Shown here piece after piece: positions 8,986-17,614 of a DNA stretch of 64,000 nt; positions within the stretch are counted from its first letter, which is position 1, and each line of letters opens with the position of its first letter. The notes below the pieces were generated by a model, which ran no database searches, was not told the origin of the DNA, and was given only the letters and a program-made list of their open reading frames with translations. A program made the position numbers and the translations under genes. This DNA is from Streptomyces alfalfae (GTDB lineage: Bacteria; Actinomycetota; Actinomycetes; Streptomycetales; Streptomycetaceae): assembly GCF_004127445.1 (NCBI RefSeq), contig NZ_QEXM01000043.1:124001-188000 (forward strand), read 5' to 3'.

Positions 8986-9753
8986 ATGACCCTGCCCGAT
9001 CAGGAGGCACGACGGTCCGCGCCGCTCACGCGCTCCGCCCTGCGCCTGAACCAAGTGACCCGGTCCTACGGACACGGCAACGGCACCGTGCACGCGCTGC
9101 GCTCGGTCTCCGTCTCCCTGCCCGCCGGGTCCTTCACCTCGGTGATGGGCCCTTCCGGTTCCGGCAAGAGCACCCTGCTGCGGTGTGCGGCCGGGCTCGA
9201 CCGGCCCACCTCCGGCCAGGTGTTCCTCGGGGACACCGACATCAGCGGGATGCGGGAGCGGAAGCTGACGATCCTGCGCAGGGAGCGGATCGGGTTCGTC
9301 TTCCAGTCGTTCAACCTGGTGCCCTCGCTGACCGCGCGGGAGAACATCCTGCTGCCGTTCCGGCTCGCCGGGCGGCGCCCCGACCGCGACTGGATGCGGG
9401 ACGTGATCGCGCGGACCGGCCTCACCGACCGGTTGCGGCACCGGCCGGCCGAGCTCTCCGGCGGTCAGCAGCAGCGCGTCGCGGTGGCGCGCGCCCTGGT
9501 CACCCGGCCCGAAGTGATCTTCGCGGACGAGCCGACCGGCGCCCTCGACCTGAGTTCGGGGCAGGAGGTCCTCAAGCTGCTGCGCGAGGTCGTCGACACC
9601 ACCGGCCAGACGCTGGTGATGGTCACACACGACCCGCAGGCCGCGTCCTACGCCGACCAGGTCCTCTTCCTCGCCGACGGCACGGTCGTCGACGCCATGG
9701 ACCGGCCGAGCGCGCAGCGCGTCTCCGAGCGCATGTCGCGGCTGGGGTCCTGA
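8986..9753 (+). CDS. ABC transporter ATP-binding protein, MacB/LolD type
   Basis: A 255-aa ATPase with Walker A GPSGSGKST, Q-loop FVFQSFNLVPSLTARENI (typical of MacB/LolD proteins), signature LSGGQQQRVAVARAL, Walker B VIFADEPTGALD and the switch histidine in MVTHDP. The ATG at 8986 has GGAGGA 7 nt upstream; an in-frame GTG at 8956 lacks a site. It sits between two full-length permease genes and ends one base before the GTG of the second, so the three genes are surely co-translated. It powers the exporter from the cytoplasmic face. Confidence 0.95.
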   Translation: MTLPDQEARRSAPLTRSALRLNQVTRSYGHGNGTVHALRSVSVSLPAGSFTSVMGPSGSGKSTLLRCAAGLDRPTSGQVFLGDTDISGMRERKLTILRRERIGFVFQSFNLVPSLTARENILLPFRLAGRRPDRDWMRDVIARTGLTDRLRHRPAELSGGQQQRVAVARALVTRPEVIFADEPTGALDLSSGQEVLKLLREVVDTTGQTLVMVTHDPQAASYADQVLFLADGTVVDAMDRPSAQRVSERMSRLGS

Positions 9754-9754
9754 C

Positions 9755-12319
9755 GTGCTCAGGCTCGCCCTCACGGGCATCCGCCAGCACCGGTACGGGT
9801 TCATCGGCGCGCTCTGCGCCGCCGCGATGGCCGCCATGCTGATCGCCGCCTGCGGAATCCTGGTGGAATCGGGGCTGCGGTCGACGCCGGAGGAGGACCG
9901 GTTCGGCGCCACCACGGCGGTGGTGCGGATGGACCCGGACGTCGTGATCCGCACCGGCTCGGGACAGAACGTCGACCACGAGAGCTACCCCCTCGACCAG
10001 CCGCCCCGCCTGACCGAGCGCCAGGTGCGGCAGGTGCGGGAGGTGCCGGGGGTGCGGCGCGTCGTGACGGACACGCCCTTCTACGCCCAGGCCCTCACCA
10101 AGGACGGCACCGCCCAGCCCGGGCCCGACGACGGCGTGACCGAGGGGCACGCGTGGGAGGCCGCCGCGCTGACGCCGTTCACCCTGACCTCGGGCAAGGC
10201 GCCGGGCCCCGACGAGGTGGTCCTCGACGCGGGCACCGCAGCGCGCGGCGGCCACCGCGTCGGCGGCGAGGTGCGGGTCGTCACCGCCCAGGGCGCCGCG
10301 GCCTACCGGATCTCCGGGATCGCCGCGCCGCGCGGGCGCGACGGACTGCCCGACCAGGCCTCGCTGTTCTTCGCCGCCGAGACGGCGCAGCGGCTCGCCG
10401 ACACCGGAGGGAAGGCCGCCTACGCGGGGGTGTTCGCCGGCGGGATCTCCGCCGACGCGGTGGAACGGCGGGTCCGCGAGGCCCTGGACGTGCCGCATCT
10501 GGACGTGCTCACGGGTGACGCGCGCGCCAAGGCGGGGGCGCCCGAGACCACCGAGGAACTCGCCGCGACGACGCTGCTGTTCGGGCCCATGGCGGGCATC
10601 GGCGGTTTCCTCGCGGTGTTCGTGCTCGGCGGCACCATCGCGCTCGGGGTGCTGCAACGCACCCAGGAGATCGCCCTGCTGCGCGCAGTCGGCTCGACGT
10701 CCTGGCAGGTCAGGCGGATGGTGGCCGCGGAGACCCTGCTCGCGGCGGCGGCCGGTCTGCTGCCCGGCTTCCTGCTCGCCGTACCCCTGTCGGGGCTGAT
10801 CCTGGACCGCCTGCGCGAGGGCGGCACCGCCCCCGACGCGTACGAGCTCCATCTCGGCCCCCTGCCGTTCCTGCTCGCGGCGGCGGCCACCCTGCTGCTC
10901 GCGCTGGTCGCGGCGCTCGCGGCGGCCGGGCGGATCTCGCGGATCAGGCCCGCCGACGCCCTGCGCGAGGCGGTGTCCCCGCGCAGGCCGGTCACCGTCA
11001 CCCGGGTCCTGCTCGCGCTGCTCCCGCTCGGCGGCGGCATCGCGCTGTTCTTCGCCACGCAACACATCGGCGGCGAGGTCGGGGTCGCCTTCCAGTATCT
11101 GATCGTGCTGCTCCTGATGGGCGCCGCCGCGCTCCTCGGGCCGCTCCTCGCCCGGCTGCTCGAACCGCCGCTCGGCGCGCTGGTGTCGGCGCTCGGCGGG
11201 GTGACGGGGTGGCTGGCGCACGCCAACTCCCGTTTCTCGGTGCGCCGGGTGGCCTCCATGGCCTCGGCGCTGATGCTCACCGTGGCGATGGCCTGCACGG
11301 TGCTGCTGGTCACCGGCTCGCTGAACCGCATCACCGCCGAGCAGACCGAGCGCCGTACGCGGGCCGACCTGGTGCTGCTGCCGCAGGACTCGCCGGGGCT
11401 GCCGGGCGACGTGGCCGAGGCGGCGCGCGGCCTGGACGGGGCGGAGGCCGTGGCGGCCACCCGTTCCACCACGGTGATCTCCGACGTCCTCGGCACCCCG
11501 GACGTCCTCGGCGCCCAGGCCCTGGACCCCGCGGCGGCCGGCAAGGTGATGGACCTCGGGCTGCGCGAGGGCTCGCTGCGCAGCCTGGAGCGGGACGGCA
11601 CCGCGGCCGTGAGCCGCACCTATGCCGATCAGCGCGGCTTCGAGGTCGGGGACCGCTTCCGGGGCTGGCTGGGTGACGGCACGAAGGTCACGCTGACCGT
11701 CGGCGCCGTCTTCGACCGGCCGCTGGGGCTCGGCGACATCCTGCTGTCCGAGAGCTATCTGCGCCCGCACCTGCACGAGGACCTCGCCGACTCGGTCCTG
11801 GTGCGCGCCGCGCCCGGCCAGGACGAGCGGCTGCGCGCCGCGGCCGCCGCCCTGGTGAAGGACCATCCGACGGTCGAGGTGACCGGCGTCGGCGAGTACG
11901 CCGACGGTCTGCGCACCTCTCTCGCGCGCAACACCACGGGCACCTATCTCGTGCTGTCCGTCCTGGTGCTCTTCACCGCGGTGTCGATGATCAACGGGCT
12001 GCTCATGGGGACGGCCGAGCGCGCCAAGGAGGTCTCGCTGCTGCGGCTGCTCGGCGCGGGCCGCCGGCACATCACCGCCATGCTGTACCTGGAGACGCTG
12101 ATCGCCGTGCTCATCGGGGCCGCGACCGGGACGGCCATCGCCGTCACGGGGCTCGCGGGGGCGAACGGGGCCCTGACCGGCTCCACCGATTTCAGCATTC
12201 CACCGCTCGGTTACTCCCTCATCCTCGCGGGAGTTGCCGCGTTGGCGCTGATTTCCACCGCTCTGCCGGCGGCACTGGCGCTGCGCAATCGCCCCGACGG
12301 GGTGCTTCCTTCCGTCTGA
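9755..12319 (+). CDS. ABC transporter permease, FtsX/MacB type (second of two)
   Basis: An 854-aa membrane protein with the same double FtsX architecture and the same length as the permease at 6395. Matching landmarks include ALLRAVGSTSWQVRRMV and SLLRLLGAGRRHI after the transmembrane segments. The GTG at 9755 follows the ATPase stop by one base. The two permeases have diverged widely, which suggests an old duplication and a heteromeric transporter rather than alternative subunits. A perfect 18-bp stem terminator follows immediately, so this is the last gene of the exporter operon. Confidence 0.9.
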   Translation: MLRLALTGIRQHRYGFIGALCAAAMAAMLIAACGILVESGLRSTPEEDRFGATTAVVRMDPDVVIRTGSGQNVDHESYPLDQPPRLTERQVRQVREVPGVRRVVTDTPFYAQALTKDGTAQPGPDDGVTEGHAWEAAALTPFTLTSGKAPGPDEVVLDAGTAARGGHRVGGEVRVVTAQGAAAYRISGIAAPRGRDGLPDQASLFFAAETAQRLADTGGKAAYAGVFAGGISADAVERRVREALDVPHLDVLTGDARAKAGAPETTEELAATTLLFGPMAGIGGFLAVFVLGGTIALGVLQRTQEIALLRAVGSTSWQVRRMVAAETLLAAAAGLLPGFLLAVPLSGLILDRLREGGTAPDAYELHLGPLPFLLAAAATLLLALVAALAAAGRISRIRPADALREAVSPRRPVTVTRVLLALLPLGGGIALFFATQHIGGEVGVAFQYLIVLLLMGAAALLGPLLARLLEPPLGALVSALGGVTGWLAHANSRFSVRRVASMASALMLTVAMACTVLLVTGSLNRITAEQTERRTRADLVLLPQDSPGLPGDVAEAARGLDGAEAVAATRSTTVISDVLGTPDVLGAQALDPAAAGKVMDLGLREGSLRSLERDGTAAVSRTYADQRGFEVGDRFRGWLGDGTKVTLTVGAVFDRPLGLGDILLSESYLRPHLHEDLADSVLVRAAPGQDERLRAAAAALVKDHPTVEVTGVGEYADGLRTSLARNTTGTYLVLSVLVLFTAVSMINGLLMGTAERAKEVSLLRLLGAGRRHITAMLYLETLIAVLIGAATGTAIAVTGLAGANGALTGSTDFSIPPLGYSLILAGVAALALISTALPAALALRNRPDGVLPSV

Positions 12320-12321
12320 AT

Positions 12322-12360
12322 AGCTGGTTGAGAACCGGTAGAACCGGTTCTCAACCAGCT
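12322..12360. terminator. Strong stem-loop terminator, 18-bp perfect stem
   Basis: AGCTGGTTGAGAACCGGT (12322-12339) pairs perfectly with 12343-12360 across a 3-nt AGA loop. It begins 3 nt after the permease stop codon. There is no U-tract, as is usual in Streptomyces. It separates the exporter operon from the radical SAM operon. Confidence 0.85.
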
Positions 12361-12446
12361 TCAAAGACGAACGAAAGTACGAGACTCCATACTCGAAGCA
12401 GAACGGCACGGAAGCCGAAAGAACGTGTCAACGGAGGGGGATTCCG

Positions 12447-13568
12447 GTGCACCTCATGGAGATCTTGCGATATCGCCCGGTGCCCGCGGCTGCGGTGTTC
12501 TTCGGGATCACGCGCAGGTGCCCTCTCCACTGCAAGCACTGTTCGACCAGTTCCCTGCTTGACAGCGAGGAATACCCCGAACAGCTCTTCCGCGGCTTCG
12601 CCGAGACCTTCACCGCGGAGAACCGGCCTGAATTCGTCCTCATGTCGGGCGGCGAAGCGCTCCTGCGCCCCCGCCTCGTGCAGGACATCGCGGAACTCTC
12701 CCGCGCGGTCGGCGCGCGCAGCCACGTCCTGTCCGGCCTGTACTTCGCCGAGCACGGACGCATTCCGCGGCCGGTCAAGCGGGCCATCGACGCGGTGGAC
12801 CACTTCTCGGCGAGCCTGGACGTCTTCCACGAGGAGGAGGTTCCGCGGGCCGCGGTCTTCCGTGTCCTGAAAGAACTCATGGACGAAGGCAAGCAGGTCA
12901 GCCTCCAGCTGACCGGCACCGGCCCCGGTGATCCCTATCTGGCCGATCTGACCGCCGAGGTCCGCAGGGTCTTCGACGACCGGGTGCCGATGCTGGTCGC
13001 CCCCGTCAGCCCGCACGGCCGCGCGGACGCCTGGCTCAAGCAGGCGCCGCTGCCGCGCGGCGAGGTCACGCCGGCGCCCTGCGCCGTCTCCGCCTGGCCG
13101 GTGATCGGCTTCAACGGGCAGGTCACCGCCTGCGGCAACCAGGACGTGATGGACGGCAAGGTGCCGCTGCCGCCCCACCTCTACCTCGGCCACATCGCCA
13201 AGGACGACTGGCCGACGATCAAGGCACGGGCCATCGGCAACCCCATGGTGCGGGCGATCCGGGCGACCGGACCCGAGTACCTGGCGGAGCGGCACGGCTC
13301 GAAGGGCGGCTGCGGCGCCGAGGGCTACTGCCAGACCTGCTGGGTGCTCTCCAAGGACCCGGCGATCCCGCGCCGCGTGCGCGAACTGGCCCTGGAACCC
13401 ACCACCCGCCTCGTCGAGGAACGCACCGAGGAGATGCTCGTCGGTGCGGGCGCGGTCTCCTTCGCCCAGCAGTACGGCATCACCGAGTACGCCGAACTCG
13501 TCACCCTGGGCCTCGAAGAGGCCACCGCGGGCGCCGGTGCCCAGCAGACCGCCGGGAGCACGCCGTGA
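12447..13568 (+). CDS. Radical SAM enzyme with SPASM-like C-terminus (RiPP-type maturase A)
   Basis: A 373-aa radical SAM protein. C25, C29 and C32 form the CxxxCxxC [4Fe-4S]/SAM motif (TRRCPLHCKHCST), followed by the SAM-binding GGE motif (MSGGEALLRPR). Extra cysteines at about 212, 229, 289, 295 and 298 resemble a SPASM/twitch auxiliary-cluster region. GTG 12447 has GGAGGGGG 6 nt upstream. The stop overlaps the next radical SAM gene (GTGA), so the two are coupled. A close paralogue lies at 24439-25590, sharing SASLDVFHE, VSxQLTGxGPxDPYLA and GHxxxDDWPTI. Location upstream of a small-peptide gene points to peptide modification; the reaction is unknown. Confidence 0.88.
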   Translation: MHLMEILRYRPVPAAAVFFGITRRCPLHCKHCSTSSLLDSEEYPEQLFRGFAETFTAENRPEFVLMSGGEALLRPRLVQDIAELSRAVGARSHVLSGLYFAEHGRIPRPVKRAIDAVDHFSASLDVFHEEEVPRAAVFRVLKELMDEGKQVSLQLTGTGPGDPYLADLTAEVRRVFDDRVPMLVAPVSPHGRADAWLKQAPLPRGEVTPAPCAVSAWPVIGFNGQVTACGNQDVMDGKVPLPPHLYLGHIAKDDWPTIKARAIGNPMVRAIRATGPEYLAERHGSKGGCGAEGYCQTCWVLSKDPAIPRRVRELALEPTTRLVEERTEEMLVGAGAVSFAQQYGITEYAELVTLGLEEATAGAGAQQTAGSTP

Positions 13569-14548
13569 CCGCGCTCACGCACCGGGACATCCTCGCCATC
13601 CGCCGGGACCGCGGCTCGTCGGTCCTGCTGTTCCTCACCGACCGCTGCCCCGTGGGCTGCGCCCACTGCTCGGTGGACTCGCGCCCCGACAGCCCCCGCA
13701 TCACCGACTTCGCCCTGCTCGAATCCCTGGTCGACGAGCTGGCGTCCATGCCGGAGCTCACCATGGTGGGCATCTCCGGGGGCGAGCCGTTCGTCGAGCG
13801 GCGCGGGCTCACGCTGGCCGTGCGCCGGCTGTCCGAGGCGGGCAAGCGGGTGGTCATCTACACCAGCGGCTTCTGGGCGGCCTCGCCGCGCGCCCCGGAG
13901 TGGATCGACCGCCTGCTGCCCCTGACCACCGCCGTCTATCTGAGCACCGACGCCCACCACGTGAACGGGCAGGGCCCGGAGCGGTTCGTGAACGCCGCGC
14001 GGGTCATCGCCGGCACCGGCGTGCCCATCGTCGTGCAGTGCATCGACGAGGGCGACAACCTGGCCGCCACGCGTGCCTCGCTCACCGAGGCGCTGGGCCC
14101 CGGCTGGCCCGAGCGGGCCGAGCTGATCCCCACCCACGGGCTGCCGCACGGCAGGGGCTCGGCGCACTACGCCTGGCAGCGGCGCACGGCGGGGCGTGAC
14201 TTCGGCCCCTGTGACGTGGTGGACGCCACCGTCGTGCGCTACGACGGGCGCGTCACCGCCTGCTGCAACGAGTCCGTGATCATGGGCGCGGGCCCGGCCG
14301 CCCTGCGTCGCGACGCCACCGACGGCCCGGCCGTGGGCCGCGCGGTGCGGGAGTTCCACGACGACGACTTCTTCCGCGCCATCGGCTCGGTCGGCCCCGG
14401 CGCCCTCACGGCGCTCCCGCTCCACCGCGACCTGGCGGACCGCGAGTTCTCCTCGATCTGCGGGCTCTGCTGGGCGATGACCAAGCGGCGCACCGGCGGG
14501 AACAGGCACGACGCGCTGCTCGCCGCCCTCGCCGGCCTCACCGAATGA
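13565..14548 (+). CDS. Radical SAM enzyme (RiPP-type maturase B)
   Basis: A 327-aa radical SAM protein with C28, C32 and C35 in DRCPVGCAHCS and the GGE motif in GISGGEPFVE. Later cysteines in FGPCDVVDA, VTACCNES and SICGLCWAM suggest one auxiliary iron-sulfur cluster. It starts at GTG 13565 inside the stop of the preceding radical SAM gene. It is clearly different from maturase A and has no counterpart in the right arm of the locus, so the left arm may carry out an additional chemical step. An 80-nt gap with AGGAGA leads to the HDO gene. Confidence 0.87.
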   Translation: MTALTHRDILAIRRDRGSSVLLFLTDRCPVGCAHCSVDSRPDSPRITDFALLESLVDELASMPELTMVGISGGEPFVERRGLTLAVRRLSEAGKRVVIYTSGFWAASPRAPEWIDRLLPLTTAVYLSTDAHHVNGQGPERFVNAARVIAGTGVPIVVQCIDEGDNLAATRASLTEALGPGWPERAELIPTHGLPHGRGSAHYAWQRRTAGRDFGPCDVVDATVVRYDGRVTACCNESVIMGAGPAALRRDATDGPAVGRAVREFHDDDFFRAIGSVGPGALTALPLHRDLADREFSSICGLCWAMTKRRTGGNRHDALLAALAGLTE

Positions 14549-14628
14549 ACCCCTGACACCGGGACCTCGCACGTCCCTCCCGGACCGTCACCACGGACCT
14601 CGCGCACCGCGAGACTAGGAGATGTTCC

Positions 14629-15324
14629 ATGACCACCCGGCACAGCCGTGTGCTCCTCGCGAAAATCGGGCTGCTGCTGCCCCGCCTCGCCGCGACCTCG
14701 CGGGAGCTGTGGGATTCACCGCGGCTCCGCGACCTTTATCCCGAGTATCTCTGCATGCTGCACACCGCGATCCGTTCGACGGTGCCCCTGATGGAATGCG
14801 CTCTCGAAGAGGCCGGAAAGCGGGCGGGCGACCCCGCCGCCGATGCCCTCGCCACCTATCTGACCCGGCACATTCGTGAGGAACAGGGACACGACGAATG
14901 GCTGAGGCAGGACCTCGACGCGCTCGGATTCGACCCCCGGGAACCGCTCCAGCGGGTACCGGACGCGGCCGTCGCCAATTTGGTGGGCGCGCAGTACTAC
15001 TGGATACGCCATTACCACCCGGCCTGCCTGCTCGGGCACGTCGCGGTCCTGGAGGGAAATCCGCCCTCGCCCGGACTCGTCGACGAGCTGATGCGCCGCA
15101 CCGGATATCCGCGCGCCGGATTCCGCACCCTGGAGCGCCATGCCGCGCTCGACGTGAAACACCGTGACGAACTTCTGCGCACCATCGACGGAATGCCGCT
15201 GACGCACGACCTGGCCACCGCCGTCGGCCTCAGCGCGCTGCACTCCGTCGATGCCGCCGACGCCGCCCTGCGTGCGGTGCTGGCCTCCCGCCGGGCTCCG
15301 GCCCTGGCGGCCACCCGAGCGTGA
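14629..15324 (+). CDS. Heme-oxygenase-like diiron oxidase/oxygenase (HDO) family protein
   Basis: A 231-aa all-helical protein of the TenA/PqqC/heme-oxygenase-like fold. Candidate metal ligands are visible at H81/E85/H88 (HIREEQGHDEW), E142 (VLEGNPP) and H171/D175/H178 (HAALDVKH). This His/Glu/Asp pattern is that of the HDO family, not of heme oxygenases. It is paired with radical SAM enzymes and a small peptide, which recalls PqqC beside PqqE and PqqA, though that analogy is inference. A paralogue at 23750-24442 retains all of these residues. ATG 14629 has AGGAGA upstream. Codons here are somewhat less GC-rich than in the neighbours. Confidence 0.8.
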   Translation: MTTRHSRVLLAKIGLLLPRLAATSRELWDSPRLRDLYPEYLCMLHTAIRSTVPLMECALEEAGKRAGDPAADALATYLTRHIREEQGHDEWLRQDLDALGFDPREPLQRVPDAAVANLVGAQYYWIRHYHPACLLGHVAVLEGNPPSPGLVDELMRRTGYPRAGFRTLERHAALDVKHRDELLRTIDGMPLTHDLATAVGLSALHSVDAADAALRAVLASRRAPALAATRA

Positions 15325-15375
15325 GGGGACGCCCATTCCCCTCACAACCGGTGGTCCGCCGACCGACGGACCACC
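15321..15375 (+). promoter_or_regulatory. Two tandem mRNA hairpins before the precursor gene
   Basis: GTGAGGGGA (15321-15329) pairs perfectly with TCCCCTCAC (15337-15345), a 9-bp stem that includes the HDO stop codon. GGTGGTCCG (15350-15358) pairs perfectly with CGGACCACC (15367-15375), a second 9-bp stem. The AAGGAGG ribosome site of the peptide gene (15384-15390) follows directly. Such elements often shield a processed 5' end or partly terminate, allowing peptide and enzymes to be made in different amounts. Confidence 0.65.
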
Positions 15376-15396
15376 AGTCAACCAAGGAGGAACGCC

Positions 15397-15594
15397 ATGT
15401 CGTTCGACGCTCTCAAGGAACTCGCCGCCGCCGGTCACAACTTCAAGGGCGCCAACCCGCAGCAGCTCGACGCGATCGCCTCCCTCAGCCAGGAGGAAGT
15501 CGCGCTGCTCAACTCCGTCAAGTCGCGTCTCGACGCCGCGGAGGACGTCGTGTCGCACAGCAACAGCCCGCTGAGCGGCGCCTTCGTCTGGTAG
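15397..15594 (+). CDS. Putative RiPP precursor peptide (65 aa)
   Basis: A 65-aa protein with an unusually strong AAGGAGG ribosome site 6 nt before the ATG. Residues about 3-50 look like an amphipathic helical leader (for example SLSQEEVALLNSVKSRL). Residues 53-65 (SHSNSPLSGAFVW) form a short, non-helical, hydrophobic tail ending in tryptophan. There are no cysteines or tyrosines, so it is not a classical lanthipeptide or sactipeptide. The same pattern, including (A/S)HS, P(L/I)xG and an aromatic last residue, ends the MFS transporter at 22218. It resembles small proteins that I recall being labelled 'aroma-sacti cluster domain', unverified here. It follows two radical SAM genes and an HDO gene and precedes a terminator. 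Confidence 0.8.
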   Translation: MSFDALKELAAAGHNFKGANPQQLDAIASLSQEEVALLNSVKSRLDAAEDVVSHSNSPLSGAFVW

Positions 15595-15640
15595 TGCCGC
15601 GCCCGACGGACCACCCGCCGTACGCCGGCTGAACACGATG

Positions 15641-15670
15641 AGGGCCCAGGTGCTTTCCCGCCTGGGCCCT
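15641..15670 (+). terminator. Terminator after the precursor gene
   Basis: AGGGCCCAGG (15641-15650) pairs with CCTGGGCCCT (15661-15670). The stem extends to 12 bp with one G-U pair around a CTTTCC loop. It lies 47 nt after the peptide stop and before the ribosome site of the SARP gene, so it closes the radical SAM/HDO/peptide transcript or attenuates read-through into the regulator. Confidence 0.8.
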
Positions 15671-15718
15671 GCGGCGCGACCACGAGAGGTACGCACACAG
15701 GGGGGGAAGGATTCAACC

Positions 15719-17614
15719 GTGTTGCAGTTCAACGTGCTCGGGCCGCTCGCCGCGGTCACGGGGTCGGGGCAGCTCGCGCTGGGGCCGTTCAAGCAGCAGG
15801 TGCTGCTCGCGGTGCTGCTGTGCAGGCCGGACTCGGTGGTCCCGGTGGACCGCCTGGTGGACGCCCTGTGGAGCGAGGACCCGCCCCGCAGCGCGGGCAA
15901 GAACCTCCAGGTGTACGTGCACCACCTGCGCCGGGCGCTGGCGCACGAGGGGCACGAGGTGGACGCCAGGCTGCTGCACCAGCGGCCCGGCTACCGGCTC
16001 GCGGTGGACCCGCGGTCCATCGACATGGTCCGCTTCGAGCAGGGCATCGACATGGCCAGGCGGGCCGCCGCGGAGAGCGACGCGGTCCGCGTCGACCAGC
16101 TGATCCGCGAGGCCATGTCGCTCTGGCGCGGCAGGCCGTTCGGCGGCATGGAGGGCGTGGCGCCGCTGGACGCGGAGGCGGCCCGCCTGGACGAGCGGCG
16201 CCTGACGGGCCTGGAGGTGTGGTTCACCGCCCGGCTCCGGCTCGGCCTGCACCACGAGGTGCTCGACGAGGTGGAGCCGCTGCTCGCCGAACACCCCTTC
16301 CGTGAACAGTTCCGGGCCCAGCACATGAGGGCGCTGTGCGGCGTCGGCCGGCAGAACGACGCCCTGATCGCGTACGACGAGACGCGGCGCCTGTTCTCGC
16401 TGGAGCTCGGCCTCGAACCGGGAGCGGTGCTCCAGCAGTTGCAGCGGGAGATCCTGGAGGGTGGTCCCGCGGCGGCCGGCGGCCCCGCGGCCGTCATGGT
16501 CCCCCGGCAGGGCGCGACCGCCGTCCGCGAGCCCGAGCCGATGGCCCCGGCCGTGCAACTGCCGCCGGGACTGCCGGACTTCACCGGGCGCACACGCGAA
16601 CTGGACGCGCTGCTCCCCGAGGTCGAGGCCCACGCGGGGCCGACGGCGTCCTGGCGGGTGACGGTGGTGACGGGACCGCCCGGCGTGGGGAAGTCGACGC
16701 TCGCCGTCGCGGCGGGGCACGCGGCGGCCGAGGCGTACCCGGGCGGCGTCCACCACGTCGACCTCCTCGACGGGCGGGGGCTGCCCCGCACCCCGGCCGA
16801 GGCGCTGGCCGACCTCCTCCAGCAGCTGGGCGAGCCCGCGGAGCTGCTGCCGCCCGACCTGCCGGGCCTGGTGCGGCGCTACCGGGCGCGGTTCGTGCTG
16901 CGGGTGCCCGCCCTGCTGATCCTGGACAACGCTGTCTGCGAGGCCCAGGTGAGACCGCTGCTGCCGAGCGCCCCGCCGGTCCACACCGTGGTGACGAGCT
17001 GCTCGCGTCTGGCGGGCCTGGACGGCTCGGAAGTGCTCGAACTGGGGCCGTTCGGCGAGCACGACGCGCTTGAGCTGCTGCGCCGCATCACCGGCGCCGA
17101 CGTCGTGGACGCCGAGCCCGAGGCGGCCCGGCGCATCGCCCGGTTCTGCGGCGGGCTCCCGCTCGCCCTGCGCATCGCGGGGGCCCGCCTCGCGCCGCGC
17201 AGGTTCTGGCCGCTGACCAAGCTCGCCGACCATGTGGAGTCCTCCTGCGGCCTGGACTGGTTCACGGTCGGGGACGTCGACCTCCGCCGCAGTCTGCGGC
17301 GCGGCTACGACAGCCTCACCGGCGAGGACTGGAGCAGGCTGCAACTGCTCGACCTGGGACGGGACTTCACCTTCATGGACGCCTGGCTGCGCCTCGGCGG
17401 CGAGCCCGCGGACGCCGCGCAGACACTGAACCGGCTGTGCGACGCGCACGCGCTGACCTCGGTGCGGCCCCTGGGCCCGGACGGCACATGCCTGTTCCGG
17501 CTCGGAGCCTTCGTGCCCGACCTCGCGCGGGAGCAGGCGCCGCCGCCGCGCGAGGCGGTCCCCCTGGGCTGTCCGGTCACGGCCGTCTGTGCAGGACCTC
17601 CGTCAGATCGCTGA
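15719..17614 (+). CDS. AfsR/SARP-type regulator, short form (winged helix, BTAD, NB-ARC)
   Basis: A 631-aa regulator. Residues 1-95 are an OmpR-like DNA-binding domain (starts VLQFNVLGPLAAV), residues about 100-250 the BTAD ending LGLEPGAVLQ, and residues about 290-560 an NTPase with Walker A GPPGVGKSTLAV and LLILDNA. Unlike AfsR it stops without a TPR sensor region. GTG 15719 has a GGGGGAAGG site 8 nt upstream. It follows the precursor-peptide gene and its last 38 nt overlap the convergent GAF gene. It is the likely pathway activator of the peptide locus; a SARP-style direct repeat is seen upstream of the right arm. Confidence 0.87.
   Translation: MLQFNVLGPLAAVTGSGQLALGPFKQQVLLAVLLCRPDSVVPVDRLVDALWSEDPPRSAGKNLQVYVHHLRRALAHEGHEVDARLLHQRPGYRLAVDPRSIDMVRFEQGIDMARRAAAESDAVRVDQLIREAMSLWRGRPFGGMEGVAPLDAEAARLDERRLTGLEVWFTARLRLGLHHEVLDEVEPLLAEHPFREQFRAQHMRALCGVGRQNDALIAYDETRRLFSLELGLEPGAVLQQLQREILEGGPAAAGGPAAVMVPRQGATAVREPEPMAPAVQLPPGLPDFTGRTRELDALLPEVEAHAGPTASWRVTVVTGPPGVGKSTLAVAAGHAAAEAYPGGVHHVDLLDGRGLPRTPAEALADLLQQLGEPAELLPPDLPGLVRRYRARFVLRVPALLILDNAVCEAQVRPLLPSAPPVHTVVTSCSRLAGLDGSEVLELGPFGEHDALELLRRITGADVVDAEPEAARRIARFCGGLPLALRIAGARLAPRRFWPLTKLADHVESSCGLDWFTVGDVDLRRSLRRGYDSLTGEDWSRLQLLDLGRDFTFMDAWLRLGGEPADAAQTLNRLCDAHALTSVRPLGPDGTCLFRLGAFVPDLAREQAPPPREAVPLGCPVTAVCAGPPSDR

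Noticed and set aside
12322..12360. 18-bp inverted repeat as the end of an insertion element
   Set aside because: The arms are separated by only 3 nt and no transposase or second copy is present; a terminator explains it.
15397..15594. The 65-aa peptide as a sactipeptide or lanthipeptide precursor
   Set aside because: It contains no cysteine at all, so thioether chemistry is not possible.
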